A DNA stretch of 64,000 bases from Amantichitinum ursilacus (lineage in GTDB: Bacteria; Pseudomonadota; Gammaproteobacteria; Burkholderiales; Chitinibacteraceae): assembly GCF_001294205.1 (NCBI RefSeq), contig NZ_LAQT01000005.1, positions 62,001 through 126,000 on the forward strand, read 5' to 3'. Positions 27,941-37,199 of this stretch are shown one piece after another (position 1 is the stretch's first letter; every line of letters starts with the position of its first letter). Position numbers and translations under genes: made by a program. The notes under the pieces are model-generated. The model ran no database searches, was not told the origin of the DNA, and saw only the letters and a list, made by a program, of their open reading frames with translations.

Positions 27941-28681
27941 ATGACTACATCCAACCAACGCGTCGCGCTCGTTACCGGCGCCTCACGCGGCATCGGCCGC
28001 GCAGTGGCAGAACGTCTGGCCACAGATGGTTTCGCTGTCGCGGTTAATTACGCTGGCAATACCGCTGAGGCGCAAAAAACCGTCGAGCAGATCAAGGCTG
28101 CAGGCGGCCAGGCCGTCGCCATCCAGGGCGACGTGGGCAATCCGCAAGACGTAGCGCGCTTGTTTGATACCACGCAACAGACGTTCGGCCGCATCGATGT
28201 GGTGGTCAACGCCGCTGGCAGCATGCCGATGGCCCCGATCGACGAAGCCAATCTGGATGCATTTGATAGCGTCATCGCCACCAATCTGCGCGGCACGTTT
28301 CTGGTGTTGGCGCAGGCGGCCAAACGGCTGGGCGATGGCGGTCGCATCATCGCGTTTTCGACCAGCGTGCTGGCCAAATCCTTTCCCGGCTATGGCCCGT
28401 ATATCGCCAGCAAAGCCGGGGTTGAAGGCCTGGTGCATGTGCTGGCCAACGAAATGCGCGGGCGCAATATCACCGTCAACGCGGTCGCGCCGGGGCCGGT
28501 GGCCACCGAGATGTTCTTCAAGGGCAAAAGCGAAGAACTGATCAACAACATCGCAAAAATGAACCCGATGGAGCGTATCGGCCAACCCGCAGAAATTGCC
28601 TCGGTAGTGTCGTTTCTGGCCGGCCCGGATGGCGCGTGGGTCAATTCGCAAGTATTGCGCGCTAATGGCGGCTTTGCCTGA
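27941..28681 (+). CDS. Short-chain dehydrogenase/reductase (FabG-like)
   Basis: A 246-aa classical SDR. The cofactor motif is 'LVTGASRGIG' (residues 10-19); 'NAAG' follows near residue 88, then Ser in 'IAFSTSV' and the YxxxK pair in 'PYIASKAGVEG'. The C-terminus 'GQVLRANGG'-like ('NSQVLRANGGFA') is the family ending. A GGAG ribosome site precedes the ATG. It is followed after 54 nt by a tautomerase gene, forming a two-gene operon divergent from a LysR regulator. Substrate unknown; possibly detoxification of reactive carbonyl compounds. Confidence 0.93.
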   Translation: MTTSNQRVALVTGASRGIGRAVAERLATDGFAVAVNYAGNTAEAQKTVEQIKAAGGQAVAIQGDVGNPQDVARLFDTTQQTFGRIDVVVNAAGSMPMAPIDEANLDAFDSVIATNLRGTFLVLAQAAKRLGDGGRIIAFSTSVLAKSFPGYGPYIASKAGVEGLVHVLANEMRGRNITVNAVAPGPVATEMFFKGKSEELINNIAKMNPMERIGQPAEIASVVSFLAGPDGAWVNSQVLRANGGFA

Positions 28682-28735
28682 GCGGCCGCCGCGTCATTCC
28701 CGCAACCACAACACGATTAATCAAGGAGCATCACC

Positions 28736-28948
28736 ATGCCGTTTGCTAATTACAAGTTTCCTGAAGGCACGCTGGACCACGCCCGCAAAGAAGAAATCAT
28801 CCATCGCACCACCGCAATGTTCGTCGAGATGTTTGGCGAAGGCGTGCGGCCGTTTTCGATGGTGTTGGTGGAAGAAGTGGCCGATGGCGGTTGGGGCCGC
28901 GCCGACGAGACGTTGACGCGTGCAAAGATGGGACTGCCGCCGCGCTAA
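28736..28948 (+). CDS. 4-oxalocrotonate tautomerase family protein
   Basis: A 70-aa tautomerase-superfamily protein. After Met removal it begins with the catalytic Pro1 ('MPFANYKFPEGTLDHARKEE'), and it shows a beta-alpha-beta pattern with 'PFSMVLVEEVADGGWG'. AAGGAG lies before the ATG. Downstream of the SDR gene and before a terminator, so it is the last gene of the operon. Members this short act as oligomers on enol/keto acids; the substrate here is not known. Confidence 0.88.
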   Translation: MPFANYKFPEGTLDHARKEEIIHRTTAMFVEMFGEGVRPFSMVLVEEVADGGWGRADETLTRAKMGLPPR

Positions 28949-28971
28949 TCCAGCGAACACAGCAAGCCATC

Positions 28972-28996
28972 GGGCCCTGCATAGCGGGCCCTTTTT
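28972..28996 (+). terminator. Intrinsic terminator of the SDR-tautomerase operon
   Basis: GGGCCC (28972-28977) and GGGCCC (28986-28991) form a GC-rich stem around TGCATAGC, followed by five T (28992-28996), 24 nt after the tautomerase stop. Confidence 0.75.
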
Positions 28997-29125
28997 GCGT
29001 TTTTACAGCGCACGTGTAGTTTTTTCCACAACGCCGCGCCGCGTACGCCACTGACTGCAAGCGCAAGAGTAGACTGCCTGCCAGTTCAAGATGAGCTGAC
29101 ACAGATTACTCCCAAGAGTCGCGAA

Positions 29126-30733
29126 ATGATTACAAGAAAGCAGGCGCTGGGCGGCCTGGCAGCAGGTGCTCTGATCGTAATAACGGCGAGCTGGCTTTGG
29201 TGGCAACACCGCACGCCCGCGCTGCCGCCCGTGCCGCAAACGCCCATCGTCGCCCTGCCCCAAGGCCTGCAAGCGCCCGATGCCGTCATCGCCACGCCCG
29301 ATCTGGCCAGCCTGCCGCACGCCTTGTTAAGCCTGCCGCTGGCCAACAAGGTGCTGACCGAAGACATGGTCGATTATTACGAACACCATCCCGATCGACT
29401 GGGTATCGAAGGCAGCCTGCGCCGTATTGCGTACGAACATGATCTAACCCTGCAAGACCGGCTATTGGCGCGCTTGCTGGCGCAACCGGCCGAAGTCGCT
29501 TTCTGGAAAAGTGACGATGGCCGCTTGGGCCACTGGCTGATCCGCATGCGGCGCGACGCGCTGTCGTCAGCGCTGTCGTGGCTGGCCAAAGTGGCGCTTA
29601 GCGACAGCCAGCTGAAGGCTGAAGGTGAAATCAAGGTGGGCAACAGCACTGAACCCATCTACCGATTGGAATACGGCGCGGGCGAAAGCCTGTTGCTGGT
29701 ATCGCATGGTCCGCAATTGCTGGTGATGTCGGATGACGCTTTGCTCAACGGCGACCGCTTGGGCGACAGCGCGGACTGGGCGCCGTTGCTGGGCAAGATG
29801 CTGACCGACCACAGCGCCAATCCGCTGCTGCAAAGCTTTGGCGTGCAGGCCTCCGCGCAAGGCAACACGCTGGCGGTCAGCACGCGCTATCTGTCGTTTG
29901 GCTATCAACAATTGTTTTCCACGGTACGGGCGCTGCGTGCGGATTTTTCGGCTGAGGCGTGGTCGACACATGTATTGCTGGACGGCAAACACGCGTGGGA
30001 TGCCAAGCCATTGTTCGACGCGGCCCCCAGCAAAGCCGCGCTGTGTTTGTCTGCCCCCGTGGAATGGGCCCGGCTGGCGCCGTCGAGCAAAGCGGCTGGC
30101 ATCGAGGCAGGCTGGCTGACGCAACTGGACCCCACCGCCGCCATTTGCTGGTATCCCGATGCATCGCTCTACAGCCCGCTATTGCTGGCGCGCACGCGGC
30201 AACCGGGCCAGTTTGCGCAGCATGCGCAACAACTGTTTGACTGGCTGGTGGCGACGCAAGGCGATAACGCCGAGGACGCCCCCGCGCCATCCACGCCCGC
30301 TGCGCAACGCTGGCAACGGCGGGTGGCGGCGGTCGATGGCGAATTGTCGGATGCGCAAGGCCGCTACTTTAATGTCAGCCTGGCCAGCGCGGGCGACACC
30401 ATCGTGTTTTCGCCCAGCGCGCAGCTGGTCGATCTGGCCTTGCAGGTGCAGGCGCGCAAATACCCGGCGTTATCGGACCAGTTTGACGCCAACGCCCAGC
30501 TGCAGGGCTATTCCAACCCCGCCGCGCTGTCGCAATTGCTGCAGAAATCGGTGATGGCCACCTTGCCGGGCAAAGAACAGCAACCATTGCTGCGCCAGGC
30601 TGCCGTCACTTATCTGTTGCCGCACGTTAAAGCCATCGGCGAATTCAAGCCGCTGCAATGGCGCGTGCAAACCGGGGCGGACAGCCGTCAGCCTTTGCAT
30701 TGGGATGATCTGCTGTGGCAGGACGCGCCATGA
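29126..30733 (+). CDS. yfaA: DUF2138 family protein, YfaA-like (alpha-2-macroglobulin operon)
   Basis: A 535-aa protein anchored or exported by an N-terminal hydrophobic segment ('[18 protein letters not shown]', residues ~8-27). A periplasmic body follows. The start region '[19 protein letters not shown]' and '...[24 protein letters not shown]' is characteristic of DUF2138 (E. coli YfaA). It is the first gene of a five-gene set, yfaA-yfaT-yfaS-yfaQ'-yfaP, equivalent to the mag operon of Pseudomonas. The stop codon overlaps the next start (ATGA). Molecular role unknown; the partner proteins form a periplasmic complex around the macroglobulin in Pseudomonas. Confidence 0.88.
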   Translation: MITRKQALGGLAAGALIVITASWLWWQHRTPALPPVPQTPIVALPQGLQAPDAVIATPDLASLPHALLSLPLANKVLTEDMVDYYEHHPDRLGIEGSLRRIAYEHDLTLQDRLLARLLAQPAEVAFWKSDDGRLGHWLIRMRRDALSSALSWLAKVALSDSQLKAEGEIKVGNSTEPIYRLEYGAGESLLLVSHGPQLLVMSDDALLNGDRLGDSADWAPLLGKMLTDHSANPLLQSFGVQASAQGNTLAVSTRYLSFGYQQLFSTVRALRADFSAEAWSTHVLLDGKHAWDAKPLFDAAPSKAALCLSAPVEWARLAPSSKAAGIEAGWLTQLDPTAAICWYPDASLYSPLLLARTRQPGQFAQHAQQLFDWLVATQGDNAEDAPAPSTPAAQRWQRRVAAVDGELSDAQGRYFNVSLASAGDTIVFSPSAQLVDLALQVQARKYPALSDQFDANAQLQGYSNPAALSQLLQKSVMATLPGKEQQPLLRQAAVTYLLPHVKAIGEFKPLQWRVQTGADSRQPLHWDDLLWQDAP

Positions 30734-31413
30734 CCCCGCGGTTGCCCGCGCTGGCGCTGGCCTTGGCGCTGGTGCTACCGCTGTCACTGGCGCGGCCCGC
30801 TGCCGCAGCGCCCGCCGTTGCGGCCAGCGCCGCCGCCGCGCCGGGCATGCTGGGTGCCGAGCAAGCACGTGCGTTTCGCGCCTGGTTTGTGCGGCTGGTG
30901 AGCGAGCAATTGCGCCAGGGTCCCACGCCGCGCTGGCAACAGCGTGATTGCGCTGGCCTGGTACGCTTTGCCGTGGCCGAAGCCTTGCGTCCGCACGATG
31001 CGCGCTGGTTGCAGCAAAACGGCATCGCACTGGCCACCGTGCCGCCCGAGGTCAATCTATCCGCCGCGCAACGCAGCGCGTTGTGGCAGCAATGGCGCAC
31101 GGCCGACCAGCAGCGCGCCGCCTACGTGCCCGCGTTTGCGCTGATCGAACACAACAGCCATCTGGTTTCGCACGATATCAACCAGGCGCAGCCGGGCGAT
31201 CTGCTGTTTTTTGATCAAGGCGACGACCAGCATCTGATGGTGTGGACCGGCCGTTACATCGCCTATCACACCGGCACCGTTACCCCGCGCGACAACGGCA
31301 TGCGTGGCGTCAGCGTCGAGCAGCTGATGCGCTGGCCCGACAGCCGCTGGTGGCCGGTGGCCAGCAATCCCAATTTTATTGGCGTATTCCGCCTGGGCTT
31401 TTTGCCGGGCTGA
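30730..31413 (+). CDS. yfaT: DUF1175 family protein, YfaT-like
   Basis: A 227-aa periplasmic protein with a signal peptide ([20 protein letters not shown]... 'AAA'). Its mature part has an NlpC/P60-like look: '[15 protein letters not shown]' (Cys-containing), '[21 protein letters not shown]' and a following His. This pattern of Cys, then GDLLFF..., then His resembles papain-like cell-wall enzymes, so DUF1175 may be a catalytic amidase; that is inference. The ATG overlaps the yfaA stop, and the stop overlaps the proposed yfaS start. Confidence 0.88.
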   Translation: MTPRLPALALALALVLPLSLARPAAAAPAVAASAAAAPGMLGAEQARAFRAWFVRLVSEQLRQGPTPRWQQRDCAGLVRFAVAEALRPHDARWLQQNGIALATVPPEVNLSAAQRSALWQQWRTADQQRAAYVPAFALIEHNSHLVSHDINQAQPGDLLFFDQGDDQHLMVWTGRYIAYHTGTVTPRDNGMRGVSVEQLMRWPDSRWWPVASNPNFIGVFRLGFLPG

Positions 31414-34400
31414 TGACCATGCTGATTCCATTTTCTGGCGCGCCGCGCCGCCCGCTTCAACCGGATCACACCCTCATGAAATCGTTGTCTGCCACCCGCG
31501 TTGCCGCGCGTGTTTATCTGACTATTCGCGCGCTGGTCTTCGCCAGCCTGGCGCTACTGCTGATGCTACCCGCCGCCAATGCCGCGCCGCTGCAGCAAAC
31601 CGGCGGTCCGTTCTACCTGTTGGCGGATTCCGGTTTTTCCAGCAAAGACACCGCGACGGTACGACTGGAAGCCAGCACCTACGACGCCCAGCCCTATGGC
31701 GGCGTCGATATCGCCGTGTACAGCGTGCCCAAGCCCATCGAGTTTTTGCAAAAGCAGAAAGACCTGCATCGCATCGATATCAAAACCGAATATCGCGGCG
31801 ACGGTGCTGCCAATGCGCTGACGTTTTTATGGGATGAGTGGTACGCGCGCTCGCGTGCCGCATGGCAACGTATTTTCTCGGCGCAAAGCCGTACCGAAGT
31901 GGTGAAAGCCGCGCCCGCGCTTAAAAGCACCACGCTGCCGCGCACGCCCGCCTATAAAGCGGTGCGCCAGTACAAGTTGCTGCCCGGCTTTCCGCTGGTG
32001 ACGGAATTCCGCTATCCGCTGCATCTGGCCAAACCCATCGACCCGCGTGCCGAAGCGCGGCTGCAAGGCAGCAGCAGCGAATTCGGCGAGCCCGCAGGCG
32101 GCAATGTGCGCATTCCGCTGGGCCAGCTTGCGCCCGGCTTGTATATCGTCGAAGGCCATCTGGGCAGTTATCGCGCCGTCACTTTGCTGTTTGTGTCCGA
32201 TAGCGTGCTGATCACCAAGGTGTCGGGCCAGCAAATGCTGGCGTGGACCGCCGACAAACAGACTGGCGTGCCGGTGGCCGATGCCGCGCTGTCCTGGAGC
32301 GATGGCAACGGCGTGCTTAAATCGGGCAATACCGACAAGAACGGCCTGCTGACGCTCGAGAAAACCGCGCCCGAGCAAAACTATGTGTACGGCACCGACG
32401 CCAAGGGCGGTGTGTTTGTGGCCGAGAATTTCTATTACCCAGCCGAAGTGTTTAACAGCAAGTTGTATATGGTCACCGACCGCCCGCTGTACCGGCCCGG
32501 CGATAGCGTGCAGATCAGCATCAAGGCGCGGCATTTTGATGGCGTCAGCAAAGTGGGTGCCATCAAACCCGGCCCGGCCATGCTGGCATTGCGCGACCCC
32601 GCTGGCACCGATCTGCTGGCGCAAAAGCTGAACCTGACCGCCGATGGCGCCATCGCCACGGTCAAGTTGCCCAGCAACGCGGTGGCCGGTGGCTACAACT
32701 TGCGCGTCAACTTTGAAGACAGCGTGTACGCCGCCCCCATCCGCGTGGCCGAATACAGCAAGCCGCATTACGACGTGGAATTGCTGCTTGATCGCGACAC
32801 TTATAAAGCCGGCGAGCGCCCCAGCGGCACCGTCCGTTTGCGCGCCGCCGATGGCACGCCTGTGGCCAATGCCAGCGTTGAACTGGTATTGCGCAGTCAG
32901 CCCGCTTCGATGGTCAATGGCGAGCCCGCCTACCAGGGCGCATTTCCGGTCAAGGTAAACCAGGACACCATCGAGCTGGACGGCAAAGGCGAAGGCCACT
33001 TTGCCCTGCCCGCTGCCAACCAGCCCAGCCGCTACATCATCAAAGTGATCGCCAGCCAGCACGGCGATTACCCGGTCAGCGCCAGCCGCGAAATTCTGGT
33101 GGGCGATGTCAAAGCACGCTATCAATTGCAGCCGGATCAGCTCTACACGCTGGAAAACCAGGCACTGGGCGTCAAGTTGGTCAATGTCTGGCCCGGCGCC
33201 AGCAAAGCCGTGCGCTGGCAGGCAGTGCGGCTGGAGGATCGTAGCGTGGTCAGCGGCGCAATCAGCGGTGATCGTTTCAGCGCCACGCTGGCCAAGGCAG
33301 GCAGCTATCAGATCAGCGCATTGGATGCGGCTGGCCAGTTGCTGGGCCAGCTCAGCCACAGCGTTAGTGGCCCCAATCTGAAAGCCGGCATCGGCGCGGT
33401 CAGCATTCTGTTTGATCATGAGCGCTACAACGTCGGCGACACCGCGCGCGCCGTGCTGACCTTTCCCGAAGACGTCAGCGATGCCTTGTTAAGCATCGAA
33501 ATGGAAAACGTGCAGCAGGTGTCCACGCTGCAAAACCCGGCGGGCTGGCTCAAGCTGGCCCGAATCAACGCGCACCAATATCAATTGCAGATTCCGGTAA
33601 CGGCTGCGTTCCGGCCCAACGTCACCTTCTCGGCCCTGTACGTTAAACACGGCGTGCACACCTTTGCCAACCGGGGTTTTGCGGTGGCGCTGCCGGCCGT
33701 GGCGATTGCCATCAAGGCCAACCAGCCGGTGTACAAGCCCGGCGACACCGTCACGCTGGATATCGATACCCGTGTGGAAGGCAAGCCCACCGCCGCCTTG
33801 CTTAGCCTGGGCGTGGTGGATGAGATGGTGTATTTGCTGCAGCCCGAAATCACGCCCGATATCGGCGACTTTTTCTATCACCCGCATCGCGACGCAGTGC
33901 GCACCAGCGCCAGCCTCGACTTTTACAGTTATGACCTGGCGTTCTCACCGCGCGCGCGCGCCGATGAGGGCCAGTATCACGATCGCTCCACCAAAATGCT
34001 GGTGCGACCACGGCGCGACAATATCGACACCGCATACTGGAACGGCCAGCTGCGCACCAATGCCAACGGCCATGTGCAGATCAAGTTCCGCATGCCCGAT
34101 GCGTTAAGTCGCTGGCGCGTTACCGCACGCGCCATGACGGCGGAAGGCGTGGTGGGCCAGCAAATCAACTGGCTGCAATCCGATCTGCCGGCCTACCTGG
34201 AATGGCGCGGCCCGCGCCGTTTTCGCGAAGGCGACGCGCCCGCGCTGACATTGGCGGTGCATAACCAGACGGCGGCGGGCGCATTTAGCCTGGTCACGCA
34301 TTACGGAACCGCCGCGGCGCAAACCCAGCCGCTCACCCTGGCGCGCGGCACCCAGTTTGTACCGCTTAACCTGGGGCCGTTGCATGACGACAAAGTATTG

Positions 34401-36023
34401 GTCGAGCTTAAACAAGGTGACCGCATCATCGACCAGTTGCAGACCGGCATCAGCCTGCAACCGGCGGACGACAGCCGCAGCGTGACGCGTTTGCTGACGC
34501 CACAACAAGCCAGCAGCCCGGCCGTGCCGGACGATGCGCGCAATATCCGGCTGCGCGTGCTGGACAGCGAAACGGCTGCGTTCAGCAAAGTGCTGGATCA
34601 GCTGATTGATTATCCATATGGCTGCGTCGAGCAGACGTCCAGCCGCCTGTTACCGTTAACGCTGGCGTACCAGCAACTGGCCGACCAGCCGGCACGTCAG
34701 GCGGCCTTGCGGGATCGCATCAGCCAGGCGCGTTTACGATTGCTGCGCATGAGCGGGCCGGACGCCCAATTTGCCTGGTGGGGCGACGCCACGGCCGCCA
34801 GCCCCTTGCTGAGCGCCTATGCGCAACTGGCTGAATTGCGCGCCAGCCAGGCCTTGGGCGTGCCGTCACGCCTGCAGGAAAAATCCGCGCTGATGGCGCT
34901 GTACGCCAAGTCGGCCGACAAAATGACGCTGTCCGAAACCGCCTTGACCTTATGGCTGGCGCAACAAGCGGGCGAGCCGGTGCGCACGCCGTTAAAGGGC
35001 CTGCTGGACCGGTTGGCGCAGCACGCTGCGCCGGCCAAAGATGTCGATAGCGGCACGCTGCTGACCGATCCGGACTCGGCGCAAAGCACCGCGCTGGCGT
35101 TTGCACTGGCGGGCAAGATGGCAGCGCAGGAGCACGCCGCAGTGACGCCCGCATTGGCCAGCGCCATCGCCGCCAGCCAGACCCTGCTGACAAACAGCAA
35201 GCTGCCGTGGTTGCAAGCGCTGGCGCTATACAGCACCGGCAAACGGGGCGACAGCGCGGCGTTGCTGGCCCAGCTTTCCAGCGATGCACCCACCTTCGAG
35301 CGCGCGCTGGCTTTGCTGTGGCTAGAGCCCAAACTAAAAACCGCCCAAGCCATTACCGCGCAACCCTCCGCGCCGTGGCAAAGCCAGGCCACCGCGACCG
35401 GATCGCAACAATGGGCGTGGCAAGGCCCGGCCGCAACGCTGAATCAGCAAGGCATCAAGCTGAGCGGCGCGGCTGCTGGCACCGCCCGGGTCGAACTGGA
35501 CTACGACACCGCGCAAGACACCCGCAGTACGTTGCCGATCAAGGTAGTGCGTCGCCTGTACGAGCTGGTGCCGGGCAAAGCCGAATCCACCTATACCGCC
35601 AAACTGGTGCCGTGGGGCAAGCCGTTGTCTGCCCAGCGTTTGTATGTGGATGAGATTGAGCTGCAAGCCGACGCGGGCAAATCGCTGCGCTACGGCATGG
35701 TCGAAACCGCATTGCCGCCGGGCGCGATGGCCGAAGAACAGCATTGGGGTCTGCAGATCGACAATCTGGACGGCCAGGCCACTTACACCGGCGAAGACGG
35801 CGAAGAAAAAGCCACGTTGCCGGTGCAGCCGCTGCAGGAACGTCCGCTGGGATATGCGCAGCCGGTGCCCTGGCTGCAAGACAAGATCGTGCTGCGGCAG
35901 ATTGTGCGCTTTAGCCAGAGTGGCCACTTTATGCTGCCGCCCGCGCGCCTGTTTGGCATGTACACGCCGCAAGCCGTGGCCTTTGAAAACGGAGGCAAGC
36001 GCCATGAAGTGGATGTGCGCTAA
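31413..36023 (+). CDS. yfaS: Bacterial alpha-2-macroglobulin, YfaS/MagD operon type, with CVEQ thioester motif
   Basis: A 1536-aa periplasmic protease-trap protein, the same size as E. coli YfaS. An N-terminal hydrophobic segment ('LVFASLALLLMLPAANA') serves as signal; a start at 31476 would give a more normal signal peptide. Many macroglobulin (MG) Ig-like domains follow ('KLYMVTDRPLYRPGDSV', 'PVYKPGDTVTLDI'), then 'DALSRWRVTARAMT' and a helical thioester domain with 'YPYGCVEQTSSR' (Cys1071, Gln1074). The operon-type (MagD/YfaS) proteins are, as I recall, usually described as lacking the thioester, so its presence is notable. It overlaps yfaT by 1 nt and the next gene by 20 nt. Confidence 0.93.
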   Translation: MTMLIPFSGAPRRPLQPDHTLMKSLSATRVAARVYLTIRALVFASLALLLMLPAANAAPLQQTGGPFYLLADSGFSSKDTATVRLEASTYDAQPYGGVDIAVYSVPKPIEFLQKQKDLHRIDIKTEYRGDGAANALTFLWDEWYARSRAAWQRIFSAQSRTEVVKAAPALKSTTLPRTPAYKAVRQYKLLPGFPLVTEFRYPLHLAKPIDPRAEARLQGSSSEFGEPAGGNVRIPLGQLAPGLYIVEGHLGSYRAVTLLFVSDSVLITKVSGQQMLAWTADKQTGVPVADAALSWSDGNGVLKSGNTDKNGLLTLEKTAPEQNYVYGTDAKGGVFVAENFYYPAEVFNSKLYMVTDRPLYRPGDSVQISIKARHFDGVSKVGAIKPGPAMLALRDPAGTDLLAQKLNLTADGAIATVKLPSNAVAGGYNLRVNFEDSVYAAPIRVAEYSKPHYDVELLLDRDTYKAGERPSGTVRLRAADGTPVANASVELVLRSQPASMVNGEPAYQGAFPVKVNQDTIELDGKGEGHFALPAANQPSRYIIKVIASQHGDYPVSASREILVGDVKARYQLQPDQLYTLENQALGVKLVNVWPGASKAVRWQAVRLEDRSVVSGAISGDRFSATLAKAGSYQISALDAAGQLLGQLSHSVSGPNLKAGIGAVSILFDHERYNVGDTARAVLTFPEDVSDALLSIEMENVQQVSTLQNPAGWLKLARINAHQYQLQIPVTAAFRPNVTFSALYVKHGVHTFANRGFAVALPAVAIAIKANQPVYKPGDTVTLDIDTRVEGKPTAALLSLGVVDEMVYLLQPEITPDIGDFFYHPHRDAVRTSASLDFYSYDLAFSPRARADEGQYHDRSTKMLVRPRRDNIDTAYWNGQLRTNANGHVQIKFRMPDALSRWRVTARAMTAEGVVGQQINWLQSDLPAYLEWRGPRRFREGDAPALTLAVHNQTAAGAFSLVTHYGTAAAQTQPLTLARGTQFVPLNLGPLHDDKVLVELKQGDRIIDQLQTGISLQPADDSRSVTRLLTPQQASSPAVPDDARNIRLRVLDSETAAFSKVLDQLIDYPYGCVEQTSSRLLPLTLAYQQLADQPARQAALRDRISQARLRLLRMSGPDAQFAWWGDATAASPLLSAYAQLAELRASQALGVPSRLQEKSALMALYAKSADKMTLSETALTLWLAQQAGEPVRTPLKGLLDRLAQHAAPAKDVDSGTLLTDPDSAQSTALAFALAGKMAAQEHAAVTPALASAIAASQTLLTNSKLPWLQALALYSTGKRGDSAALLAQLSSDAPTFERALALLWLEPKLKTAQAITAQPSAPWQSQATATGSQQWAWQGPAATLNQQGIKLSGAAAGTARVELDYDTAQDTRSTLPIKVVRRLYELVPGKAESTYTAKLVPWGKPLSAQRLYVDEIELQADAGKSLRYGMVETALPPGAMAEEQHWGLQIDNLDGQATYTGEDGEEKATLPVQPLQERPLGYAQPVPWLQDKIVLRQIVRFSQSGHFMLPPARLFGMYTPQAVAFENGGKRHEVDVR

Positions 36024-36399
36024 GGCCGCCTTCGGGCTGGTCAGCGTTGTGCTGGCGGGCAGCGCCGTGACCGACCAGCACGTCGCGCGCAATCTGCAAT
36101 GCGAACCCGCGCCGCAGATTGCCGCGCGGCTGGCCACACTGGCGCAGCAATGGCAAGCGCGGCTGCGGCAAGAACCCGGCTACGCGCCGGTGCCGCAAAT
36201 CGTCGTGTGCCTGGCGCGCTCGGGCTTGCCGTTTGCCGACCAGAAACACATGCGCATTTATGTACGCCCGCTAGACCAGGCCGATGCGCAAACCACGTTG
36301 GCACATGAATATCTGCATCTGGCGTTTGCGCGTTACCCAAGCGGGCGCGACGAAGCCTATATCGAGCGCCTGGCGCAAGAACTGGTGGAACAACCATGA
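36004..36399 (+). CDS. Short DUF2300/YfaQ-like exported protein with HExxH motif
   Basis: A 131-aa protein with a signal peptide (MKWMCAKAAFGLVSVVLAGS). The motif 'TLAHEYLHLAF' gives a zincin-type HEYLH, and the following 'YPSGRDEAYIERLAQEL' resembles the C-terminal DUF2300 region of YfaQ. E. coli YfaQ has about 550 aa with two DUF2300 domains; here only the last part is present. GGAGG precedes the ATG, which overlaps the yfaS end by 20 nt, and the stop overlaps yfaP. Could be a minimal metallopeptidase-like partner of the macroglobulin. Whether it is active is unknown. Confidence 0.75.
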   Translation: MKWMCAKAAFGLVSVVLAGSAVTDQHVARNLQCEPAPQIAARLATLAQQWQARLRQEPGYAPVPQIVVCLARSGLPFADQKHMRIYVRPLDQADAQTTLAHEYLHLAFARYPSGRDEAYIERLAQELVEQP

Positions 36400-37199
36400 A
36401 ACGATCAAAACGCCTGCTGGGCGCGTGCCTGCTGTTGAGCTTTAGCGTTAGCCACGCCACGGGCGGCCTCGAAATCGATGAGCCCGCAGGCGGCTGGCGC
36501 AATACCGCGGGCAAATCCGAGCGTTACACGCAAAACGTGGTGTACCCGGCCACCTTCGTCAACACGCCGGAAGGCCAGAGCAAAATGGCGCTGATCCGTG
36601 GCCACATCGGCAATCACCCCAAAGCCGCTGGCGACAAATCGGCCGACAAGCCGTATCGCATGCTGGTGAACGGCGTGCCGATGCCGCTGCGGGTGGATGA
36701 AGACGGCACCTTCTCGCGGCCCTATTCGTTTGGCGCGGGCGCGAACAGCGTAGCCATCAGCAGCCCGGATGGCCGCGAGCACGCCGAGACGCAGTTCTAC
36801 GACAGCAATAAAGACCGCATTTCGCCCAGGCTGCGCGTGGTGCTGTCGTGGAGCAGCAATAACACCGACCTTGATCTGCACGTGGTGAGCCCTGACGGCC
36901 AGCATTGTTATTACGGTGACCGCGTGGTCAAGAACGGGGGCGCGCTGGATGTGGATGTCACCTCGGGCTACGGCCCGGAGATCTACGCCAACCCGTCGCC
37001 ACCGCCGGGCCGCTATCTGGTTTACGTCAACTATTACGGTGGCTACAGCCGCGATGGCGCGGCCAATCGTGAGATTACCGTGGCGCAGGTCAGCATCATC
37101 AGCAACGAAAACACGCTGCACGAAAAGCAGCAGATGATCCGCGTGCCGATGCGCAAGCCGGGTGAGCTGACGCTGGTGGGCAGCTTCGTTTATCCGTAA
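36396..37199 (+). CDS. yfaP: DUF2135 family protein, YfaP-like
   Basis: A 267-aa exported protein with signal peptide (residues 1-21, 'LLLSFSVSHA'). An N-terminal beta-rich part is followed by the DUF2135 domain: 'RVVLSWSSNNTDLDLHVVSPDG', 'GALDVDVTSGYGPEIY' and 'GRYLVYVNYYGGYS', containing the Asp-rich pattern of this family (E. coli YfaP, 258 aa). Last gene of the macroglobulin operon, overlapping the previous one by 4 nt. It overlaps the 3' end of the convergent dioxygenase gene by 10 nt. Confidence 0.9.
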   Translation: MKRSKRLLGACLLLSFSVSHATGGLEIDEPAGGWRNTAGKSERYTQNVVYPATFVNTPEGQSKMALIRGHIGNHPKAAGDKSADKPYRMLVNGVPMPLRVDEDGTFSRPYSFGAGANSVAISSPDGREHAETQFYDSNKDRISPRLRVVLSWSSNNTDLDLHVVSPDGQHCYYGDRVVKNGGALDVDVTSGYGPEIYANPSPPPGRYLVYVNYYGGYSRDGAANREITVAQVSIISNENTLHEKQQMIRVPMRKPGELTLVGSFVYP

